A DNA stretch of 64,000 nucleotides from Conoideocrella luteorostrata (lineage: Eukaryota > Ascomycota > Sordariomycetes > Hypocreales > Clavicipitaceae): positions 1 through 64,000 of the forward strand of contig JASWJB010000118.1 of the NCBI GenBank assembly GCA_032433595.1, in the 5' to 3' direction. Shown here in pieces: positions 1 to 11,507 of the stretch; the first letter of the stretch is position 1, and every line of letters begins with the position of its first letter. The notes beneath the pieces are model-generated. The model was given only the letters and a program-made list of their open reading frames with translations, ran no database searches and was not told the origin of the DNA. The position numbers and the translations under genes are program-made.

Positions 1-345
1 TATGTATGTATGTATGTATGTATGTGTGTATGTATGTATGTATTATGTATGTGTGTATGTATGTGTGTATTATGTATGTGTGTATGTATGTGTGTATTAT
101 GTATGTATGTATGTATGTATGTATGTATGTATGTATGTATGTATGTGTGTATGTATGTATGTATTATGTATGTGTGTATGTATGTGTGTATTATGTATGT
201 GTGTATGTATGTGTGTATTATGTATGTGTGTATGTATGTATGTATGTGTGTATGTATGTGTGTATTATGTATGTGTGTATGTATGTATGTATGTGTGTAT
301 GTATGTGTGTATTATGTATGTGTGTATATATGTGTGTATGTGTGT
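1..345. repeat. TATG/TGTG microsatellite with higher-order period
   Basis: Nearly pure TATG tetranucleotide DNA interrupted by TGTG variants and by TATTATG steps. The interruptions recur as blocks (TATTATGTATGTGTG followed by TATGTATGTGTG), so the array has a higher-order period of roughly 27 bases. It produces long open frames of Met-Tyr-Val-Cys in all plus frames; these are artefacts of the repeat. The window starts inside the array, so its true length is unknown. Confidence 0.95.
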
Positions 346-2867
346 ATGTTTGTTGTTGTCGAAAATCAGTCAAGTCATCATAGCTAATAGACCAATCATT
401 CAACCAGGTGGACAGCCGTCGTGGCATGCACGTGGTGGTGGTCTGTCCATGTCCAGCTTCATTACTGAATTCTGCGCTGCGAGAATGAGCCCGCCCAGCA
501 GCTGCTGCACGTTGCGCACCTCCTCGAGTCAGAGAGTTCATTCCCTGACCGTCACTAATGTATGACGAGTCATTCGAGCGCGGAGCAGGCGGTGCAGCTT
601 CAAGTGACGACCACGAAGCTATTGAAACAAAGTACGTAGTGCGCCTTGACTAACTAACTACTCCGTCCGGAGTACAGTATGTGGCATTATCTATTTTACC
701 TCCCTCGGGTCTTGCGACACATGGGGGGGGGGGGGCGAATACATTGTACTTCCCACTGTAGTTGCTGCCATTTGCTTGGCCAACCAAGCGACTGCTGATC
801 CTTTCGAAATCGAAATCGAATGGCCATACTCCGTACTCCGTGCGTATGTAACTACTCGAGCCATCGTTTAAAAAAAAAAAGAAAGGAGCTGCTAAGCTTC
901 ACCTTTTTTCACCGTTCTCTCATCATACATCATACCTACAGACAGAACTTCCCCGTCCAACAGATGCGGATCTGGATCCGCGAGCCATTTTTCAGCTGAT
1001 GCACGGAGTTATGTACGGAGTGACTAGGTAAATAGTCAACTAGTTAGTTAGTTAGTGAGTTAGTCGTGCCCCCTCCGCACGGCGCTTTTTCTTTGTCCCG
1101 CCTGCCCAGGTATCACATATCATCAAGCAGTACGGAGTACGTACTTATGTGTTAATGTGTTAAGGCTCCGTATTCGCGACGTACGACGTAAGACGTGCGT
1201 GGCCGTGTGGCTGCGTGGCAGCCGAGACAACAAATAAAGGAAAAAAAAAAGAAAGAAGCAACACGTCAGATCACAAAAGCAACAATGAAACACGAGTACA
1301 TGCATACATGCATACATACATACGTTGTTTGTTCGCCGGCCCCGGTGCTCTCCTCCCACACACACACCTTGCCACACCTTCATGCGGGACACTCACTAGT
1401 TGGCAATTAGCTATTTTGATGGCTGGGCTTCCTGACATGAAAAGCAAAGGGAGGTTTTGGGTTTGATGGGTACCCCAACGTACGACGGAAAGGAAATACG
1501 AAGGGAGTAACTAACTACGGAGGGAATACTCCGTACTGACCAGCACAAAGAAAATACTGCACACACACAAGCACACACAAGCACACCAAGTGTAAAAAAA
1601 AATAAAAAATAAAAATAAAAAAAAGGGTAAATCTTGGAAGGGGCAGTTCAATGCACCTCACTGGAACTAAATCAATCAGCTGTACGGAGTACAGAGTACC
1701 GTAACTATCTACAATGCTACTTTGTCGAATGTGCACGCTTCAACTTTGATGCTTTGATGCCCGTTTGTGTGAAATGCAACATGAGTTTGGCATCCCATCC
1801 CCAATACAGTCCCCCCCATCTCATTTCATCTCAACCTTTCATTCGTCCCGGTTCGTCCTAATCTGTCAAGGACCGTGCTCTGCTTCCCAGACAATGTGAG
1901 CTGTGGGTAAATGGCAAATGACGTGCAGATACGGAGTATACATGGGCCAAAACGTCCGAGAGTCAGTCGCTGAAACCGCCTTTGGTTGCGCACCGCTTGA
2001 CATCGCACCAAAACGCCGAGGCCATGACACCCATGACAGGCCCGACTCCTCAACTGCCAGCATCGTACCCCGTAGAGTAGTAGCGCTATCAATTATCCGT
2101 TCAATGGCAGGTCACAGTCAGGCCAAAATAGGTGGCAACAGGTGGACATGTGTAACAGTTGTATCCCAGCCGGGAGCATCAGAATTAAGAGTCACGCGTC
2201 CAACAAGCGACTGCAGAAGTACTTTTTTTAACTTGTTATCGTTTAGGTATCACCGAGCTTCTGCATCCAACCACTCCTGTTTCGGCCATCTACATGTACT
2301 ATGGTCTGCGTTGGACAAAAGCGTCTGCATGCAGAATATCATCACAAGGCCCCCCCTTCCTTTACATACTACACATCGACCGTCAACAATCAACCAGACG
2401 CAGCTCCAGTAGGAACTACATCCCCACCCCAGTGATTAACAAACAGCCTGCCTGTTCGACACTCGGGGGAAAGAGAAATAAAGTGCTCCGGTGACAACGC
2501 CATGAAACTCCTCCCAATGATGTAGTTCGCTGCGCTGTTAGCAGCAACTATCGCTTCCGTATGATCAGTTCGCCATCTGGTACAAAACACCAGACGTTTG
2601 GTATGAGTGAAAAGCAAAAATATCAAACGATAACAGAAAGGGTATATATAAGTGGTTGAAGGAGAGAAAGTCATTCGTGGTATTGATATTGTGATGAAAA
2701 CGTATGCGTGTGCTGCCAGTGGTGCGCATGTGAGCGGCATATATGCCCAACTCCTAGGCGAGATAGAAAAAGAAGGCAAGTGGGGAAAAAAGGAAAAAAG
2801 ATCGTCAAGTCAAGGAAACACGACTTGAGAATCATCAAAGCTGCAAAAGCAAGTAGATGGCTCTAGC
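346..2867. other. gene-free low-complexity region
   Basis: I see no credible coding exon here. The stretch holds a G homopolymer near 723-734, A-rich runs near 869-880, 1228-1252 and 1592-1625, CA-rich runs near 1557-1590, and several copies of the TACGGAG/TACTCCG motif (for example near 826-842, 1132-1142, 1681-1691). A TATATATAA sequence lies near 2643-2651 but no supported gene starts after it. Confidence 0.7.
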
Positions 2868-5800
2868 TTAGGACCGACGCACGCGATTCCAAAATCTCTT
2901 AACCACACCTTGTTCGTTTGACAAGAGATCTTCCTGGTCCATGGCTGCGAATTGTCGCTCAATGCTTTCTTTCGAGTGACCTTCTCGAGCAAGCGACACA
3001 GGAGACTGTGGCTCGTCTTTGGTCTGGGACCTGCGGCCGCCGGATGTCTTTTGCCACCCATAGATTTGTTCCTCATTAGCGCGAAGGTCAGGGCGCGTCA
3101 GAGTCATCCTCAGCGTCATCTCCCGGGATGCAGTTGGTGCCGGAGCATAGTCCACCTTCACGGCCGAGACATCCTCATCTTGGCTTCCTCGCACTGCCTC
3201 TACCGGTAGTGGTTTTTCCATGGTTTCGGGAGTTTTGGGTGATTCAGGTTCTGCTGTGGATGCTTGGTCGCTGTACATGGATGACTTATCATCCTCGAAA
3301 GGCCGCAGCTGGCCCAGGCGACTAGTTGACTGCTCTTGCTGCGAGAATGCCCGTTTGTGAGTGGTGCTCCCCTTGCCTTGCACTTCCTCAATTGCGGGAA
3401 AGCCAAATTCCACAGCCTCATCGAATTTGTGTGCAGAGGCCAAGTACACCCGAAGTTTCATTCTGGCATCCGGATCTTGGTAATGAGCCGCCGCAGGGTC
3501 CACGCAGGTCGTTGCATCGGGAATTGACTGTTTGTTGGGTGTGATGAGAGAGAGGGCTCGTGATCTTCTGCGGACATGGCCTTGAACGGGCGAGCCGGGA
3601 ATAGATCCGTTAGGCGATCCAAAAGCCAGCGTAGCCGCGGAAGTCTCCTTGGTAGATGGTCTACTCATCGTTGTAGAGGTACGGCCGCCCAAAGTGAGTT
3701 TAGAAATAGAGAGATGACGCTTAAACGAAGGATTGCGTTTTGATTGAGCCGGGACATCTTCGGAACGCGAAATGAATTGATTGTCATCAAGGAGGAGTCT
3801 TAAATCCAAGTCATCACCGTCTTCCAACCAGCGAAACGATTCCAACATCGAATCAGTCGTAGAAGTCATATCCGATCCTGAGATTGTGGTGTCTGTTGGG
3901 AACGAAACCATCTTGCCAATTTTGCTTCTGGAAATTGTCGAGCCGCTCGAAGATCTGTCCAGCTGGCGATTTCCAAGTTGAAGAATTGACTCCTCCGTAG
4001 ATTCCAGTATCACACTCTTTCTGAGCCGCAGTGCAGCCGGCTTGTCACAGCTGATATGACGGCGCTTTCTCAATGTCTTCTCTGGGCTAGCATAAATTCG
4101 AGATGGGTTGTGCTTAATATGAGCACGACGATGTGGAGCGTTCTCAAGTTCGTCTTGGCCAAAAGCAAGCCGAAGTGTCGGTTGATTCTCCTCGTCGTCG
4201 AAGAATAGCGCAGCTGGAGGAGTGTGAAGTCTCTCCGGAGCAGGGGCTTCAACCTCGTTATATTCAGGGCTGCGAATAATGCGTAGACGTTCCAGTGTGG
4301 AGAAATACTGCTCAGACACGGGACAATTAGTATCGTGGCAGAAGGGAGAGAATTATATTGAGGGAGAAGCGGAGGGAGAGCGTAAGGCAGCAGAGGGCGC
4401 TGGGAGAGGAAGGGAGAGACCGTATATATGGGTCGTTCTTCCGTCGCGATGTACATGCCGAAGACAGTAATGCTGGAAGCGGAATGGCATGTCTCAACGC
4501 AGGAACGAGGGGAGCCGTGGCGCGCACCATGGATGGGCCCAACCCGCTGGTGGGAGTGCGGCAAAGCGGGTACGGAGTACACGCCAGCGGTTTTGCCGTG
4601 ACATAGCCAAGTTTCAATGTCATTTTTATTGTAAGTATGGCAAGCCAACAACTGCGCTGGCGGTGATGACAGGTCACAAGTCCAACTGCCAGCAACCCGA
4701 CTAAGATTGGCAAGCTCCGGATCGTGCAAACCATTACAATAGAACGCAGCAAAGACCTCCAGCAGCGGACAGAGAGCCGTCAGCATGCAGGCATACCCAC
4801 TCCATTGCTGGGGTTGCAACACCGCTCATCCTCCATGCATGGCAATCTGATAGGACGAGACGGCAGTTGTCGTGGTTTAAACCCTGCTTGCTTCTTCCGC
4901 CGCAACTGCTGGGACGAAACTCAAATGCTCCCAACACCAGTCCACATTTCCAGAGTGTAGTTGGAGACCCACCCGGCCGAGGATGTGGTATTTCTGGCCG
5001 CTTTGGACAGGATAGTGTCGGTGCTAGTGGTGGTGATGCAGGACCAAAAACAAGCAGGGGCTGCATGGCACAAAACTAGCGAATGGGAACGACATCGCAG
5101 AGACGCCAGCACTGCGTAACACTGAACAACCAAGGGGGAAACATTGGTAGACTTGCGAGCTGAGCCCAGCAAAATGGTTTGGCGGCCAAGCAATATTATC
5201 GTACGCAAACCCAAGTGCGCGATATTGTGCAGTACCTTACACCTGCGTTACAGCATCATCCCTTTGTGCCATAGCAAGTTTTGCCCCTATCGGTCCACGT
5301 ACGGAGTACTGCGCGGAGGTTTACCACGCTCGTGCTCGAGTCTGGGGTTATGCCTCACCGCCGCAGACCCCAGTCGTGCATTGCGGTGCAGGGGGCTTGG
5401 GCCTGGGCTTGGGCTTGCAGCAACAGCTGCAATGCGGAGTAGTTAAGACAGGAATATCAAGATATGGGACTATTCGCGGCGCGCCGCGGGGGAAAAAGCC
5501 TCTCCAGAGGGAATATGTGTCTGAACCAAACCAATTTCAAAGCAAAAAGAAACAAAACAAACAAAACAAAACAACCAGGATCAAAAAAAAATTACAACAA
5601 AAAGATCGCAGAGCACTTGGTCTTAACTGCAGAGACAGACGCAGGCAAAGACATAGCTCGGACGGACCAAGTAGATATCAGACACTCCGACATCTGGGTG
5701 TCGCATGCCTGGAATTGGCCCACAACTTGCAGACGATTGTCAAATGGCAGCACCCATTGTGAACACCATGTTCGTTAAACCACATAAGCAAACAAGATCG

Positions 5801-6901
5801 ACAACTCCGCGCTTGCGAAGAGAGCCCGAGCCCAAAAGAAACAACCCGCGACGAGGCTGAACTAAATGCAGCCCGGGATCGCATCTCGTGCTTCATATCC
5901 CTTATGACCTGTCGATCCAGGACTTTTGCTCTGTGTTCGTTCGCTTGCTGCTTGCCAGACTGTTGTGGTCTTTTCTTGTTGTGGCATGAAAGTCTTTCTC
6001 AAGGTGACTTAGGAGAAGCCATCGACCATGGATGCATTCAGTCTCAAATGTCTCCGCCATTTCATTGGTCGCTTTCCAACTTTTCCAAGCCACTAACATC
6101 CGTTTTTCTTTTTCCATGTACCCGTACTGTTGAAAAATCGCTTACCTTGCGTTGGATAGTGACCGGCAATGCTTCGAACTCGTCCTTACTGAGTGGCACT
6201 GATGATGCAAGGCCATCCGACGATGCCGATCTCTCGTCAGATGAGCTTCGCCAGGACTTTGACGCGCTTCGAACAGGACTATCACTCCGATTGGTGCTCC
6301 TTGATTGAGGTTTTGGAGCTGATGTCGGCGGCTGCTCGAAGAGGTACCGGTCCAGAAGTCTCATACTGTTGGTGTATCGGTGGCGTGGGCTTCCCGTGTG
6401 ATATTCATCAACATAGTTGACATCATCATCAATACTGTCTCGCTGTCGATGAAGGAAGTGTTGCCGGGTACCAGGCAAAATTGAATGTCGATTTTGGCTG
6501 CTGATGGAGCTGCTGGAGCTGGTGCATGTTGTAATAGTACTGCTGGAGCCGGGAAATGATGCGAAGCTCAGGGAAGGACTAAGTTGACCTCTCAAGCTGA
6601 CTTTCACATCTCCTGGGTCGACTGAGCTGGCAATTGTCTCAGTGTCGCCGATTTCAGCGGTTGAAAGCGCGTTAGCAGTGTGCATCGTGGACACGACACT
6701 TGGCGCCGGCGACAACAGCAGAAAACTGGCACCGTAACAATCAACGTAGGCACACCCGTCGGCTGGTAGTGAACAAAGACTGTCTGTTGGAGAATCAAGG
6801 TCGAGAAAGGTTCTCATCTGTTGACACTCAGGAGAAATAGAACAGTCTACATGGAGAGGGTCGGCGTCGGATTCCCATCCTTGGTAGTATCCGTGAGCCA
6901 T
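2868..6901 (-). CDS. fungal mucin-like protein, two exons with a very long intron
   Basis: Two minus-strand open exons join in phase: exon 1 at 6901-6146 (252 codons) ends TIQRK at a GTAAGC donor, and exon 2 at 4307-2868 begins YFSTLERLR after a TCTGAGCAG acceptor with a TACTAAT branch-like site about 30 nt upstream. Spliced length is 731 aa. The joint LPVTIQRK-YFSTLERLR resembles the conserved core I remember from ascomycete proteins annotated as mucin, so I treat it as one gene. The protein is Ser/Thr/Pro-rich and acidic in the N-terminal half, with basic phospho-site-like RRRS clusters; it ends in a conserved-looking basic tail (VKRFWNRVRRS). No signal peptide or membrane segment is seen, so true mucin function is doubtful and the molecular role is unknown. 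The 1838-nt intron is far longer than others here. Alternative: two separate genes, the second starting at 4319. Confidence 0.75.
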
Positions 6902-8415
6902 AGCCAGCTCAGCAACCTACCTTTTGTAGGTAGACAGACTATCACAAAAAGATATGCACGAACGTAAACCTAGGCAATATGGAGCAGACGAACCATGTGA
7001 GTCCGGGGGTTCGTCCACAATAGGCCCACGGGCGAGTTAATGACAGCAGCCTGACTCCCGAGAACAGACCTTTTTCCTAGGTCCTAGTCAATACCTGGCC
7101 CCTTTCGTCTCCGTTTTTTTATCTTGAAGATGTGATGGGCAAAAGGAATGGAGGGAAGAACGTGATTTATTCCCCTAGAGATTAAAGAGAAGAGCTTAAC
7201 CAAGGTTCGTCCTTGTAGGCAATGGTCGAGGACAATTGGTGAAAGACGTCTTCGAATGGGTGGGATCGGAAGCAGGGAACAATTGAAGACGATGTTTGCA
7301 AGAGCTATTGCAGGAGATATATCTGCACTCAAAGGTTAAAGGAAGGAGAAGAAGGGTAGGTTATGGATGCAGCTTAGATTGGGCAGACTCAACCATTCGA
7401 CAAGTCAAGTCTGTGAGCCGTCAGAGTTGGTCGCGTGCGCGATGTCGTGTTAATGTATTCTTATCATTTCCTTGATATACGTAGCACAGGAACCGGAATA
7501 CAAGACCCCGGGTGGTACCTTCCCCAGCCGCAATACGCGTGGGCGGGTACGTACCTTCCGAACCGCCACTATATTGTATTCCACCCGCGGGACACCCTTT
7601 TTTTTTTCTTCTTTTTTTTTTCCTTTTTTTTTTCAAATCTCCGTGATGCCTGGGTACTAACGGGGTCTCGTAATGATGATGGCAAAACACCTCTGATCTA
7701 GCACAGCCCAACAGAGACGCGGCAGCTCAAGTTACCCACGAGAGCCACTAAAATAGCCCAAGCAAGAGCCAAGTGCCAACCCAATGATGACAACGGAACC
7801 CAGGGGTAACTAATAGACCTGGATCCACGTTCAGGGGACAAGAGACTGATAATTGCTCGGAGTACCAGCCTGAGGATCTTCAGTGGATCGCTGTGGCGCC
7901 CGGAATCGAATCCCCAACAACGGACCTGACCAGGAACCGCGCCACTAACTACGGGGTTACTCAAAGTCAAGAGAATAGAGACAGCAGCCTCAGGCCAATC
8001 CCTTGTTCCAGAGACATTCTACGTCTGCGCTCCACTGTACATCGCTTCATCAGTGGACTGTTGTGACTATGTACCTGCAATGGAGACACTAACTGCCTGG
8101 CCTGGTTTGCCCGGTCCAACATCAGCCACGCTCACGGCAATGAGACATCTGTCTGACAATTGACACGAACGGTTAGGCTACGTCGCGTGGCTTACTTCAA
8201 CGGCCGCAGAACCTGTCAAAGAAACTGCTAGCCATACGTGCCATAGTACAGAGTTGAGAGGGAAGTCACAAACTAGGGGATAGTACTCCGTACGGAGTCC
8301 TTCATATCTCCAAAAGTCCGGAGAGGCTCCAAGTACTATATATCTGCGGAGCAGCTGAGCTGATAGAATTAAGCAAATCAACAAAGGTACTTAATTTACC
8401 GATTGCTATCTACAA

Positions 8416-8568
8416 TACTAAAAGTCTTTATAGCCCTGGTACTTACATACTACTAGAGCTCGCTCGCAACATTTTGGGAGGCTACCTGGGCCACTAGAAG
8501 TCACAGCCAAGATAGGCATAGTGGGTCTGGGATACATGGCTTGGAGCCTCTCGGGATTCTTGGAGATG
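8416..8568. repeat. diverged dispersed repeat, copy 1
   Basis: This stretch shares ordered blocks with 27011-27152: TACTAAA followed by TTATA and CCCT, a GGGCC block, then AAGTCAC, AGTGGG and GGATACATG next to CTTGGAGCCTCT and GGAGATG. Substitutions and a 10-base indel separate the copies. No coding potential is visible. It could be a solo terminal repeat or the end of a dead transposon; the family is unidentified. Confidence 0.6.
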
Positions 8569-8747
8569 TGAGAGGCTTGAAAACACAATTTCGCTTGCTG
8601 GGAAGGCTGTGATACCCGACAAGGTCATGAGGTACCCAAGTACCGTTGACACTTTAACGCAGAAGAGCTGACAGCGGAGGAAAGTGTACGCCAAGAAAGC
8701 AGACTGCCTCTCTGTGACTAGGATTGTAATTTAGTTACTTTGGATTC

Positions 8748-8777
8748 GTACTCCGTACTCCGTACAACACTCCGTAT
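8748..8777. repeat. TACTCCG tandem motif cluster
   Basis: Two adjoining TACTCCG units followed after three bases by another ACTCCGTA. It is one of the clearest tandem clusters of the motif that is spread over the intergenic DNA of this window. Confidence 0.8.
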
Positions 8778-9406
8778 TGTAAGTAAGCCCCTGGAAGAAG
8801 ATCAGTCGTCGGGGCAAGCTAAACATAACCCCAGCCAGCGTTATACTACACTCCCACTGTACTCTGGTGTCAACTTGGATTGTACGAATACAACTTTTTC
8901 ATGTCCTCGTAAGCATGCTCCCATATTTACTAGGCAGCAAATTGGTCGATCTTGATCCCAACGGGCGACAACTCAGCAACGCACATTCACGAGTCAATAC
9001 CAGAAATGGAAATAGCTCTCCGTCTAAGACGCTTGTAGCCCTCGACAACGGCAAGGCTCAACATGTGGGGGCGCTTCCTTGTGAGCATCTCGTCAGCAAC
9101 ATTTTACTTGCTTTTTTTTTTTTTTTGCTAGCCGCCATTATCGCCCATGGCTTTTTCTGTCGTTCAGCGCGTGTTGCCATCTTTCCGAACTATTGGATGA
9201 GAAACTGGCTGCCGGGGATTGTACAAACCTGATACGCCGAGACCAATAATATTTAGGTCGTGTAACCACTCTTCCACACGTTGGGTGGGTTCGCGGGCTA
9301 TCTCAAGGAGCTCTATCCGACGCCCGGCACACACGGGAGTATGGAGTACACGATTACCTTTTTGTATCTTCAGAAAATTTTGCTGAAACGGGAATAGCCA
9401 GCACCA

Positions 9407-9430
9407 GTACGGAGTACGGAGTACTCCGTA
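9407..9430. repeat. TACGGAG direct and inverted motif cluster
   Basis: Two direct TACGGAG units run head-to-head into TACTCCG, which produces the 16-base perfect palindrome TACGGAGTACTCCGTA. A second cluster (9478-9497) lies about 50 bases on. Confidence 0.85.
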
Positions 9431-10421
9431 AAGTTATACATGATAGGAGCCCTCTCGTGTGGTGCTAAAGATCAACCGAGTACTCCATACTCCGTAGTTT
9501 GCCCAATTTTGAGAGAAATGAAAGGAGCCGTCTTGTCAAGGCCATTAGATGAGTTCCCACATACTACGGAGTAGTACTCGTTCGTGCTAACCCTTTTGCC
9601 TCGCTAGTATTAGCTTGGCCGTCGTTTTGGGTTTATCACGAACAGGTACTACGGCTTATCCATCTTTATTGTTCTCTCGCGTAGCAACTAGCCCTGTTTT
9701 TGACGCCCGGTACGGAATATGCAGGCAGGCATATCACGCGATGTTTGACCGATGATGTCGTCGGGGCAAATTTGCAAAACCGGCTCGAGCCCGGATCACC
9801 TTGCTGCTGTGTTAACCAGATTTTCCAAAGTCTGCCGATGCTTCAAGTGTAACGAATTGGCGAAGGTAACACATGTACGGAGTAGCTCACACATGTTGGC
9901 TCAAAGAACACGGCGCCGTTCGTACGGTACCACCCGTACTTGGCAATGCATGCGAAAACACACTTCATACTGAGACAGCGTGAGATCTTGGTATATTTCC
10001 CTTGATAAGAAAGTCAACATCATTCATGTTGACGGGCAATCAAGCTATTATTTTTCCTTGTCGAGCATTAGCTCGGGAGGCGCCTTCAATGACAAGTCCG
10101 AAATTCGCATATTACACTCACTAGCGCGTACAAAATGGTACAAATACTCCGCATTGTATTCTTGGAAACTACCCACCGTGCCACCCTCCCTGGTATTATC
10201 CCATTCAGGGACCGAACAGTTGCTGAAATAGGGGAGGTATTGGCTAGGTTCAAACCCTGGCCAATGCTGGTTCTTGCACCTAATTGGGAGTGATCGACAG
10301 ACACAGGGGCCAGCGCCAGCACGTCTCCCCAACTGGCTCACAAAACCCACACCACCTTTCAGGCATTGGCACGGTACTCCCCTGCTCTGTAGTAGGATAT
10401 CGGATGAGAATTCTCCGTTCT

Positions 10422-10452
10422 GTACTCCGTATGGAGTATGGGGTACGGAGTA
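10422..10452. repeat. TACTCCG / TACGGAG motif cluster
   Basis: GTACTCCGTA is followed by ATGGAGTA and GTACGGAGTA, that is, inverted and direct copies with single-base variants within about 30 bases. Confidence 0.8.
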
Positions 10453-11507
10453 AGATATGGGATGATGAGTCTAGCAGTTTACTTGCCCGCACATGGCAAC
10501 ATGCCCCAAGTTCTGTGTCTGGAAAAGCGCGCTGTCAGGAGACACGCCACGCCGGCAACGTCAGTAGTTATACATGTGGTTGAACAGGGACAAGCTGAGG
10601 AAGGTTACATTCCTACTTTGAGATAGCATCCGCTTATCATTGACACACGTGCAAGCCGCTTCATCAGGGGCAGCTGAACACGGCAGATACTGATCTGATC
10701 AAAAGGCCACCACGAAGTGTGAAGCACAAGTTTCGAAGCGACTGACACATGAGCATTCCCGTACTCATGGCGTCTTCGGCAGCATAGCAAGCCCACTACT
10801 GTTGACAGTTGACGGGACTAGTGGGGAGTTTCAAGCATGTGGTTTTAGGACATTTCACATTTCACTTAAGCGAATGTACTCCGTACAATACTCTGTATCC
10901 TGGCTTGACCCCAATCCATTGAATCCACTTGGAGACCCTTAGGGTTCTGAGGTCGTCCAAAAGCCCTTTCCGGCAAATTTCGGCCGTTGAAACATGATTC
11001 TGCTCGAGACAAGAAGCCCGAATAGCCGAACTTGAGAATCAAGCTCCGGCCAGGTGATGACGTATGATGATGTGCGTGGCAAACTTTTCGGCGCGATAAT
11101 GAACGGATGGCGTCCACGACCAGTGAGACCTCTTTGCCAAGTCTCAATAATGCTTGTACAACTAATTGCCTGAAATGAAGTACTTTTATCATCCGAGACA
11201 CAGCCCTACGAGCGTCAATGGCAATGCAATACTCGAGACCCTCAACATGGAAGCAGGCGATATCCTATCTTTTATTCGTGTGGAACTCTTTGGTTTACCA
11301 GAAGTCCTTTCTTTCAGATATCCTTAATCCATCAAATGCTAAAATTAAAGTAAACAAACGACCAGCATGCCACTCGAAGCGAACTCTTAGTAGGACTATT
11401 ATCAAAGGGCGACGCGGACCGTGTTTGTCCCGCAGGTTTGCGGGGGAATATTTCGTCAAATAAACACTCTATATTGCGCAATATCAACTTGTGCAGAGCA
11501 TTACTAT

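Larger units (their letters stand above)
6902..11507. other. gene-poor intergenic region
   Basis: No exon chain with protein-family likeness was found. It contains T-rich tracts (7598-7632, 9112-9126), one copy of a diverged dispersed repeat (8416-8568), a 7-bp inverted repeat spanning 7893-7945, and many TACGGAG/TACTCCG motifs between 8283 and 10900. Short open frames are scattered on both strands without codon or motif support. Confidence 0.6.

Noticed and set aside
2..565. Open frames of up to 187 codons in the first 0.6 kb
   Set aside because: They are translations of the TATG/TGTG array (Met-Tyr-Val-Cys repeats).
2868..4319. Stand-alone 483-aa gene starting at 4319
   Set aside because: The first four residues (MSEQ) are intron 3' end; the acceptor CAG falls exactly before YFSTLERLR and joins in phase to the upstream exon.
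7893..7945. tRNA-like element on the minus strand (7-bp acceptor-like stem, T-loop-like TTCGATT)
   Set aside because: Only 53 bases, no anticodon arm, and the T-stem does not pair. At best a degenerate tRNA-derived sequence.
10240..10270. B-box-like GGTTCAAACCC that could end a tRNA
   Set aside because: The T-arm pairs, but no matching acceptor strand or A box lies at a tRNA-like distance upstream.
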